This document shows positions 1-8,627 of a stretch of DNA of 64,000 nucleotides, piece after piece; positions within the stretch are counted from its first letter, which is position 1, and each line of letters begins with the position of its first letter. Position numbers and translations under genes: made by a program. Source of the DNA: Blastobasis lacticolella (taxonomy: Eukaryota > Arthropoda > Insecta > Lepidoptera > Blastobasidae); assembly GCA_905147135.1 (NCBI GenBank), contig LR990046.1, forward strand, positions 13,794,501-13,858,500. The letters run 5' to 3'. Under the pieces are notes generated by a model. The model had not been told where the DNA came from. It saw only the letters and a list, made by a program, of their open reading frames with translations, and did no database searches.

Positions 1-839
1 GACTTTGATGGACTTTATTAAGACTTTAATTCAACTTTAATAGATACTTATATAATTGGTTATTAACTACGATCAAAATTAGCAAGACAGCAGCGCTTCA
101 AATGGAATGGAATGGAAACCGGGATATAGATTGTAATTGGGGTTAAAGGGCGTATTAGAAACTGATTTTATCAATTAAAATTCATTGATTTATAGCCTTA
201 CAGGTAATTGAGATTATTGGACATCAGTGAAAGTAGTAGAGCTAGTAGTAGTAAGGCTATAAGGCAAGGCATAGATACGATATTAGTAAACTATTCATAA
301 TAAAATATGCGAAGAAAGTTTTTAAGAGAAGAGGATCGACTTTATTTACTAGCTAAATACTATTACGTAAGTATACACGACTTAGTTATACTGGGAAAGC
401 GATTTTTAAGTACGGAAAGAACGCACGCTAAAGCACTATTAAAGTATAAAGGATATCTTAAAGTTACACTTTTCACGAATGTTAAAAGCTACTTTTATAC
501 CCGGGAAAATATACCGTAACCCTGGAATAATACTTAATTAAAATCACTGGGTCTTCAGTCTTAAGTTGCTGAAGAAAACTCAAATAATAAAGGCTAGAAA
601 CCAGGATATTCGTTTTACCAGTAGACTGCATTCAAATAAAAATTACAAGTACTGATGCACCTAAGTACTTACGAATTTCACATACAGACGACAGTTGCAC
701 AATTAAATAAGTAAAAGAAAGATAAGTAGATGAGGAAACACGTACGTGAGTTACAAGATACACCTTGCGATACATTTGAGCCACAGATAAACGAGAGATT
801 AGATAATTCTTATGCTCCGTTACGTTACGAAAAAGAGAA
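1..839. other. AT-rich flank without a supported gene
   Basis: No open frame here has a signal peptide, splice logic or recognisable composition. A 70-codon open frame at 307-519 is AT-rich and basic, resembles nothing I know, and has no promoter or polyadenylation context, so I do not call it a gene. Confidence 0.5.
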
Positions 840-845
840 TATAAA
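840..845 (+). promoter_or_regulatory. TATA box of cluster gene 1
   Basis: TATAAA lies 71 bp before the first ATG of gene 1. This is further than in the other cluster members (about 41-60 bp), so it is the weakest TATA call of the set. Confidence 0.4.
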
Positions 846-910
846 TTACTTCTCTTCGCTTTGGTTAAAAATGAATACGTTTAAAGATACATTCATTCAA
901 AGTCGGAGAT

Positions 911-1434
911 ATGAAAGTTATATTTCTAAATATTTTTATTGCGACATTATTATTCAGTTTACAGGTGGGTTATCACGCCAATAAAACCTCTATGGTCACA
1001 TTAATTTTGTTTGCAGTATACCTAGTCCTGACAATAGTAAGAATAAGTGAGTTTGTATATTTGCTTTTGGATGATATAGGCTCGTAGATAGGTACTGCAA
1101 GGTGCGCAGAAGCAGTGTGCGCTTAATATTATCTTACACTACACTTAAATCTCATCCACAGGTTTCATGCCAACTACTAGCACCGAGCATGGCGCCAGTG
1201 ATCTACGACAAAGGTGACGACGATGACCTCGGGCTTCTGCTGACCATCCTCCTCCTATCCTCCCGGAATAAGAACAGTGGCAACTGCAATTGTAATTGCT
1301 GCAATTGCTGTGGGAGCAACACAATACCAATGCCGTACCCCATACCCAGACCGATCAGGAAACCCGTCATCGTCACTAGCAGAACTGGTGGTTGCGGAGA
1401 TGATACACCATGTTTGTCACCCTCGCCATGTTGA
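911..1434 (+). CDS. Cluster gene 1: small secreted Cys-rich protein (two exons)
   Basis: I read this as join(911..964, 1162..1434), 108 residues. Exon 1 gives 18 codons (MKVIFLNIFIATLLFSLQ), the hydrophobic core of a signal peptide, and ends at GT(GGGT). The intron is 197 bp, phase 0, and ends in CCACAG. Exon 2 completes the signal peptide, with likely cleavage at VSC|Q. The mature part has an acidic run (GDDDD), a leucine-rich plug (LGLLLTILLL), a Cys/Asn run with six cysteines (GNCNCNCCNCCG), a Pro-rich segment (PMPYPIPRP) and a Cys-containing end. An AATAAA signal is at 1588-1593. No named domain is recognisable. The order acidic run, leucine plug, Cys-rich tail matches its neighbours. Role inferred: secreted structural or matrix protein. 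Confidence 0.8.
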
Positions 1435-1705
1435 ACAGCTTACATCGAAATAACAGATTGAAAAAGTAAAAGATTGAATGGAGCAAATGAGTAGAGTGAT
1501 TCAATGAAGAACTTTAATGTTTTTTTATTATGAAAAATAATCTACAGTATTCTAGTAGGTAGTATTAGGATTTTTGTACCGATTGTAAATAAATAAAAAT
1601 GTAAAAAGAAAAGGTGAAAGTGATTTGTGTAACTGTGATTATAATAGGACCACGGTAAGTCCGATTCAACTGACAGTAGTACAAATTATAAAGTGTGGAT
1701 ATCGC

Positions 1706-1968
1706 AATCATCACCGCAGCCCGTAACAGTGCACTGCAGGACTTTGGGCCTCTCCCACGAAAGGGGAGGTTACTGCCATAATCTCCACGCTTGGCAGGCG
1801 GGTTGGAGATCGCAGTGTTTAAATAAAACAATGGAAAATGCTGCTGCCCATTTTCCAGACTACGGAGACTCTTGATCTTTTGCCTCGAAAACATTAGTCG
1901 CCTTGTACGACACCCATGAGAGTAAGGGGTTGGTGCTATTCTACTCTGCCGGACACTACACGGCCAAC
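1706..1968 (+). repeat. Dispersed repeat, ~265 bp family, copy 1
   Basis: The segment runs from a TCACCGCAGCCC head to CACGGCCAACC. It shares its body with copies at 38858-39121, 50205-50472 and, inverted, 42610-42866. Shared landmarks are the CGAAAGGGGAGG block, GCTGCTGCCCATTTTCCAG, CCTCGAAAACATT and CTCTGCCGGACAC. It carries no coding capacity and is probably a SINE-like or non-autonomous element. Confidence 0.75.
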
Positions 1969-2064
1969 CATATGGCAAATAATCTGGGGATAATCTGTCC
2001 TTGTCAGTCCTTCTTGTAAACATTGAGTTATTTGGTCACGATTAGATTGAAGTTTTGTCTTAAT

Positions 2065-2215
2065 TATTAATCATGATAGATAGATAGATATACTGTTTAT
2101 TGCACACTAAATCACAAAAAAAGAAAACTTAACAGGTCTATTCAAACATTGTGGGCAAAGGCGGCCTTATCGCTACAAGCGATCTCTTCCAGGCAACCCT
2201 TGTCTAGAAAGAGAA
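2065..2215 (-). mobile_element. 3' end of a LINE (fragment)
   Basis: A GATA microsatellite is followed by TTTATTGCACA and then GGCGGCCTTATCGCT..AAGCGATCTCTTCCAGGCAACC. Read on the minus strand this is a 3' untranslated tail ending in a short tandem repeat, as in jockey/CR1-group LINEs of Lepidoptera. No coding part remains. Confidence 0.55.
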
Positions 2216-4290
2216 AAAGATAAACATCAGTCAGACAAGCAACAAAAATAGCATTAATTATTCATGGTGAAAATTATCTCCCGCACTTCCTTAATAATGG
2301 TTTTGCCCATTATTTAATCATATTTTTCTTAACTTACGAAAATAAACAGTCCTACAGAAATCAATTTGTTTGTTATGACCTTTATGAATGACGTTCTATA
2401 ACGAATAAAAAACTTGTCATAAGTTGCCATAAAGAGATTTTTAATTTTTTTAATATATGATTCGGACTTAGCGTGGTTTTATTATACCATGATTTCCCTT
2501 TGTTACTCGTACATACCCGAGTTACATTACCAGCAATGTACAAGGAAAAAAATTCAAACTACCTGTTATTGAAATCTCAGAGGATGTAGAATTTGATAAC
2601 AATAATTCCGCTGGCAGCCTGTCATTCAATGTTATATCATATTAGGTATCAGAAGAAAATCTAATAAGTATTCGAAGAAAATCCTATAAGGCTAGGTCAC
2701 ACAAATATTGTCTAGAGGGAATTACACATCCGTATACACAAACAATTCTTGCCTTTTTAAAAAAAGTGGCTTAACTAAGCATTCTCACAGTGCTAGTCTG
2801 GCCCTATGATGGCTCAATTTCATTCATTTTGACGGAGACATATTGCCGATCGCCACTCAAGTAACCAAGTTGCATGCCTGTACGTTCGCGAGCACTCTGG
2901 GATCTCATAGTAACTTATCTGAATATTTCGATGTGTTCAAATTTACACTACACCTGCTTGATAATCTTAAAACATCTTTTCAGACTTGAGTGATTTTACT
3001 GAACCGATTTTTGCACAATTTGTCCCGAATGTTTATGCAATTTTGGTTTCTATACTAATGACGGAACCTTATTTTATTATTTGTAAGCAAGCACTCACAT
3101 CGTGCCCGCGCAGTCGTCGCGTTGCGCCCGCACTGTTGTCCGTGCCAATATGGTACCTAGGTTGCGCGATTAATGTTCGGGCGCTACGCGGTGACTGGTT
3201 AATAAGTTGTTGTTACGGGGCATTTTTAAACATCTGTGTTGTGTATTTACACCTTTGATCCATATCATGGTTAAAACTGGCCGTCAAATTGCTAGATAGA
3301 GGGAAACTGTGAACCATTTTCTCTTAATTGCATAACACTCATGATGCATGAATATGATGGTTTTATAATCGGTTGGATACCACATTGCTTATACTTTTAT
3401 TCAAGTATATTGCTACTGTTTGTTAGTAGGTATACGGCGACGACATTAATAAATGAGCTGTTCTTAATCAGTTTATTTCATTGTTAGAAATCAACAGTTC
3501 CGACAAGAAAATATGTGCCTCTGAAAGAGTGAGTTGTGGGTATAGGTAAAAACCTTAACTAATGCCTCTCTTGCGTGTGTAAGTGAAGTATCATTGTATA
3601 TATTCAAAAGTTCAAAATTCAAATTGGTATGTCTATCCTGTAGACAGCGGTCTATCCGAAACGTCACACACACGCAAGACGGGCTTACTGTTTTAGCTAT
3701 ACATATGAAAGAAAAATGATTTTGATAGTTTATATTTTTTAAAGATTTAGTCGGCGATATACAGCAGAATAGAAATGTGCACCAACACCATCACGATGTC
3801 GTGTTCTAATAATTCATCAGCGGCAATATACGATACGTAGATCAGCAAATGAGCTTCAGCCTTTTCTTTAATTCAATACAATAGGTATTAGGAATATTAG
3901 ATATTTACTTATTTACATACATAGCTGTCCCTGCGTGCGTTTCAAAATGATGAGAACAATCGACTATCTCGTGGGGTCATATATCTAGGACCAAAGGTTA
4001 GGTAATAGGTACTGGCTCGGGAATACAGTAACTTCCTAATATTTTTTTAAACCGGTTATATATTTCTACATACATACAAACTCACAGACTCTATAATACC
4101 AAGCAACCGAGGCTACGATTTTTTTTTATCAATGTGACCCATTGGCTCTCTGGGAGCCGATGTTGTTGGAATTCATTCATTACACAACTTGGCTAATCGA
4201 GTCGCTCAGTTACTTAAGTTGAGAAACGTGCTAAAATTCAACATAAGAAATATGGTGAGACTAGATCGAAAGATAAGATATAGGAGTATA
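2216..4290. other. Intergenic region, no gene seen
   Basis: This interval between cluster genes 1 and 2 is AT-rich. A modestly GC-rich patch near 3095-3200 contains the only longer open frame (90 codons, 2986-3258), which has no supporting signals. I see no other defined element. Confidence 0.45.
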
Positions 4291-4295
4291 GCCAC

Positions 4296-4303
4296 TATAT
4301 AAG
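4296..4303 (+). promoter_or_regulatory. TATA box of cluster gene 2
   Basis: TATATAAG lies 41 bp before the ATG, so the 5' leader would be about 10 nt. A GATAA sequence occurs about 25 bp upstream. Confidence 0.65.
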
Positions 4304-4336
4304 AGTATAGTGAGATTGATTGTACTGATTTCCAAA

Positions 4337-5776
4337 ATGGCTACTGTGAGGCTCTGTTTCTTATTAGTGTTAATTATTAAGGTAAACATATATTCCATGT
4401 TTAAATGTAGATCCTTGTTTTGCTCACTATTTAATTAATTTAAATCTTTACTTTATTTTTTCTTACAGATATGCTGTGGACAGCTTCATTTATTGAATAA
4501 ACAGGGTTTTGGTTGTAATACCGTTTGTAATGGCCCATTACAACAGGCATTGCAAGGACAAACTGGCATAGTCAACAATCCTACAGGACTACCTATTTTT
4601 CCACAACAAAATAATGTGTTAAATCAGCAAATGGGTATGGCCCAGAACACCAACCTAAATAATCATCAGATATTCATGGACCAGCGAAATGGACAGCTCA
4701 ATTTACAGCAATTCCCAAACTCGCAACCGAATATGTTTCAACAACTCTCCCAACCACAACAACAAAACAACTTTCAACAACAAATTGCACAAGAACAAAT
4801 TGTGAACCAAAACAGCCAGACGCCGAATTTACAGCAGTCAATTCAATATCCTTCGACGGCACGTGATACTTTACAAGTAAACAATCAATTTTCTGGATTG
4901 CCCACACAAGTATCCCAAGGAAAACTACTTTCAAATTTGGGATTAACATCCTCTCTTCCCAATTATCTTCCAAACGTCTGTTCTCAGCAAACCTCTGGGT
5001 TGCTGAGTAACCTATCCCCTGTTGTTATCCCCCAAAATAATGCCGCTCTTGTCTCCAACGTTCCAAACGCGATTTCCAATATACCGCAGCAATCATTTAT
5101 CAGTGATATTATGTCCAACAATCACATTGTTATCCCACTATCCCAAAACAATCCTAATACGCAAATTAATTCTAATCAGGTGACAGGTTCTTCTTCACCA
5201 TCTATGGACCCTTCTCAAGGAAACTTTATTCTTAAATCTCTACATCTACAACCTCTTACTCAAATACCAAGTCAACAACCTACAAACCATATCGAAAATC
5301 AACCAGTACAATCGGCTCCTGAAGCTTTGCCCCAGCAGGCAAATACTCAAATGTTAGTAAATCCCCAACCGTATAGTAATGCAGTCTTACAAACACCAAC
5401 CAATCAAGGAGCGAAAAGTCAATCAAAATTAAAAGCCATGCTACCTCTCCTTCTAAATATGCTCAAAGAGAGAGGCTCAGGTTGTGGTTGTCGTAACAAT
5501 AACAATATGAATAAATGCCCTCGACCCAACTGCATCAACGTAAACAATAAACCACAAGAACAGTTAATAGTTAGCGGATATTCCAATAAATTAAATGGTG
5601 CTCAACCCCAAACAAGTAATAAAAAGAAAATTCCAGACATAGAACAGGAATCAGAAGAATGTGAAGACAGTACAGAATCGCCCAATAAAACACGAAAGAT
5701 TAAAAAAAGAAAAAATGAACCACACGAAGATGGAGGTTCGGAAGAAGATGAAGATTCTTATGAATATGAAGATTAA
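4337..5776 (+). CDS. Cluster gene 2: secreted Gln/Asn-rich protein with LPLLL-GCGC core
   Basis: I read join(4337..4381, 4469..5776), 450 residues. Exon 1 encodes MATVRLCFLLVLIIK and ends at GTAAAC. An 87-bp phase-0 intron ends in TTTCTTACAG. Exon 2 starts ICCGQLHLL, with likely cleavage at CCG|Q. About 300 residues of low-complexity Gln/Asn/Pro/Ser/Leu sequence follow (NQQ, PQQ, LQQ runs). Next, near residues 334-355, comes a basic-leucine segment with LPLLLNML followed by GSGCGCRNNNN and a CPRPNC motif. The last ~50 residues are highly charged: Lys/Arg first, then Glu/Asp ending EDSYEYED. An AATAAA is at 5855-5860. The LPLLL plus GCGC block links it to the small neighbours. The Gln/Asn body suggests a self-associating secreted polymer; this is inference. 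Confidence 0.85.
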
Positions 5777-6406
5777 TCTGTACATTAAATTATTAAGACT
5801 AATTGTAAATTAAATTATGTTTGTAGCTCTATATTATTTGTACATATTTATTTAAATAAAAATTTAAAAATTATAATGATCTCTCCTTTTAGTTTATTAT
5901 ATTCTTCCATGTCTCGGGATTCCGTAGTCAACGGAGCACAAACGGAAACCTTTTGTGCAAGCGTATCTGTTCACCAATTTATTTTAAAACTAATGACAAT
6001 AGGTATTCCTGGTGAAAGTTTAAATAAAAAATTATAACTACCTCATACACGCTACGAATAAATAACGCAGCCGACAGATTCAAAGAGGCTGACTCAAATA
6101 TTTGCTAAACTGCTGAACCGTTTTTAATACTTTAAAATAAACAAAGCCCAGACCTGTAATAAACTGGTTTAAATGCTAAAACTCGAATATATCTCGGTCC
6201 ATTCGTTCGGGTACGATGTCACAGACATACATAAAGATGTAACACACTTCAACGGAGCACCCTTTTGTTCCGTCGAGGGTAAGGCTTTCACTGTGTGGTT
6301 GTCGACAAAGTAGAAAATTGCACCAACTCCTTCGAGTTATGTCGCATAACGACAGTACCTAACTCTGTAGACTTTGGACTGTCTCCGATTTGTACGCGCA
6401 TCCATA
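5777..6406. other. 3' flank and spacer after gene 2
   Basis: Contains the gene 2 AATAAA (5855-5860). No other gene or repeat was recognised up to the MITE relative at 6407. Confidence 0.5.
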
Positions 6407-6512
6407 CTAAGGCGCTGTCCTAATTCGCAACGGTCGTGCAACCATGGTCATGCCACGGACGTCGCTCGACCAATAGGAGACCTCAAAACCGCCCGTCGCA
6501 CGACAGTTGCCA
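6407..6512 (+). mobile_element. Degenerate palindromic MITE relative
   Basis: It starts CTAAGGCGCTGTCCTAATTCG and contains CAACGGTCGTGCAACCATGGTC and AAAACCGCCCGTCGCACGAC. It matches the complete element at 45480-45606, but its right terminus is eroded. Confidence 0.65.
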
Positions 6513-6820
6513 GAAATAATTTTTTGAATCGGTCCAGTAGTTTTTGAGTTTATTCCGCGTTAACATCTCAACTATAGAACCGCGATAGTTGTGATGTTAC
6601 GTTAATATAGTTAAGTTTTACTCTGTATTATTTTTAGGCTTCAACTGCAATCGTAAGCTACACGACTATGCGTTACAAAAACTACATTTATATGTGAATA
6701 CAGTAGATATTGTTTGGTTGGAATTTGGGTCACACCTGTGTATTAACTACCATTATCAGCTGCTGCCTGCTGCAGCGTGGCACTGGACAAAGAAGCTTCT
6801 CAGCACAAAGCACATTACAT

Positions 6821-6842
6821 TGATAACGTTTATATATAAATA
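6821..6842 (+). promoter_or_regulatory. TATA box and TGATAAC motif of cluster gene 3
   Basis: TGATAAC (6821-6827) lies just before TATATATAAATA (6831-6842). The ATG is at 6875. TGATAAC also occurs roughly 100 bp before the TATA boxes of genes 4 and 8. Confidence 0.6.
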
Positions 6843-6874
6843 AAACCAACGTCGCAATATTTAAAACAATCAAC

Positions 6875-7572
6875 ATGGTGTCTACAATGAGTTGGATCGT
6901 TTTCTTTGCTTTAGGCGTAACTTTAAATGTGAGTCCCTTTCTCGTACTTATTTTGGTATATTTTGTCGCAAAAGCTTCTGCTAACCAAATTATATTAAAA
7001 TGTTATATTGCCAGCAACTCCTCAACACAATAACACTCTTATTCACTATAAATTATTACGGTAATTAATATTGCTGCATTTGAGGTTGATACAGGTGTTT
7101 CAGCATGAGTCATGAGTAAGTTTTACTATGAAACGTGGATATCATGTTAAAAAAATACATTGATTCATCGCAAATGTAAATACTAAAGATGTTGCTACAG
7201 TATTGTTGTCTATTTGTCATCTTCCCTGTTAAGCGCCTACTTAAGACTCTATTTCTTATTTTACAGTTCACGACAGCGATACCCTACCCATTGCAGTATG
7301 AACAAGACACCGTAGCTAGTTCTGTACAAGTAGACGCCCGAAGTACTATCCAAACCATGCCTGCTGTGTCCGCCGGATACCCTACCCCATCAGCATTGAT
7401 ACCTCCGAGAGTGCCTGTACCTGTACCTGGCCCTGTCTACCCACTACCTGAAACTAAGCCTCCACAAATGCCAGCCCCGATAATTATAATCTGTGAGGAT
7501 GATGAAGATGATGATCTGGAGAGTTTGCTGCCCATCATTCTTCTGTTAAAATTATTGAAGAACAATTGCTAG
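6875..7572 (+). CDS. Cluster gene 3: small secreted Pro-rich, acidic, Leu-tailed protein
   Basis: I read join(6875..6928, 7267..7572), 119 residues. Exon 1 encodes 18 codons starting MVSTMSWIVFFALG; a second ATG at codon 5 is a possible alternative start. The donor is GTGAGT, the intron is 338 bp and phase 0, and the acceptor is TTTTACAG. Likely cleavage is near TTA|IPYP. The mature chain is Pro/Val-rich (RVPVPVPGPVYPLP), then IIII, then an acidic run (CEDDEDDDLE), then a leucine plug (SLLPIILLLKLL). It ends KNNC* with no Gly/Cys tail. It therefore looks like the shared family core without the C-terminal extension. AATAAA is at 7603-7608. Confidence 0.82.
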
Positions 7573-7865
7573 GTCATGTTACATATGGACTTACTCGTAA
7601 TTAATAAAAAAGAGGTTTGGCAAATCGTGTGTTATTATTGTTGAATCACTTTCATATACATACCAACACTAGACTGTGTGGGCGCCGAAGAAGGTTATCC
7701 TACGTCATCGAGTACAATAAAAATCCACTTTGTAGTGACAGAAGAAGTTTTGGAGAACCACAAACCGTTGGCACAAACTGGCATAATTTTTTTTTTATGC
7801 CATGACACTTCAACTTTTTTTATCCATAGTACTTACTTATCCTCTTGTGTGGGTTCTAGAAGTAA

Positions 7866-8141
7866 CTAGCTGACCCGGCAAACGTTGTTTTGCCATATAA
7901 ATAATTTCCTGGAATGTATGTATTTTTGTATGTTGTATCATAAAAATATAGAAATTAAAAATTTTGTCTAAAAAATAAAATAAACAATTTAGGGGTGGAC
8001 TACATTTAGGGGGATGAAAAATAGATGTTGGCCGATTCTCATAGATACCGGATAAGCATAAAAAATTTCATCAAAATCGGTCAAGCCGTTTCGGAGGAGT
8101 ATGGCAACGAAAACTGTGACACGAGAATTTTATATATTAGA
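7866..8141 (+). mobile_element. GACCCGGC-type element, copy A of a tandem pair
   Basis: It begins CTAGCTGACCCGGCAAACG and ends TTTTATATATTAGA. The 3' half carries the phrase ATTTCATCAAAATCGGTCAAGCCGTTTCGGAGG, which is widespread in insect retroelement tails and their non-autonomous relatives. No open reading frame. The class (RTE-derived, SINE-like or other) is uncertain. Confidence 0.65.
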
Positions 8142-8517
8142 CTAGCTGACCCGGCGTGACTTCGTTCGCGTAGCGTTCTAACCCTACACCTACCCTACAC
8201 CTACCCTACACCTACCCTACACCTACCCTACACCTACCGTACACTTACCCTACACCTACCCTACACCTACCCCTACCCTACACCTACCCTACACCTACCC
8301 TACACCTACCCTACACCTACCCTACACATACGTCTAAAAAATAAAATAAAAAATTTAGGGGGGGGGGGGGTTTAGCTAACATTTAGGGGATGAAAAATAG
8401 ATGTAGGCCGATTCTCATAGATACCGGATAAGCACAAAAAATTTCATCAAAATCGGTCAAGCCGTTTCGGAGGAGTATGGCAACGAAAACTGTGACACGA
8501 GAATTTTATATATTAGA
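8142..8517 (+). mobile_element. GACCCGGC-type element, copy B, with 11-bp minisatellite
   Basis: It directly abuts copy A and begins CTAGCTGACCCGGCGTGACTTCG. It carries a CCCTACACCTA array of about 150 bp, then a 12-13 base G run, then the same 3' half as copy A down to TATATATTAGA. The last ~150 bp of A and B are nearly identical. Confidence 0.7.
8181..8330 (+). repeat. 11-bp minisatellite (CCCTACACCTA)n
   Basis: About 13-14 units with a few substitutions, inside the element at 8142-8517. The same unit occurs at 25103-25212 and, reversed, at 48286-48642, each time inside the same type of element. Confidence 0.85.
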
Positions 8518-8627
8518 TAAAACTGGTCTGTCTCACTTCCTCTTGGTAGTTTCGCACTTCAGCTACATTAAAGTCACCAAAAAAGTGACTTAAGACTATA
8601 ATATAAATGAAAACTTCAGACTCCATT

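Noticed and set aside
1565..2023. 152-residue minus-strand frame
   Set aside because: It is mostly a translation of the ~265-bp dispersed repeat; parallel copies at 38905-39114 and 50408-50596 give similar spurious frames.
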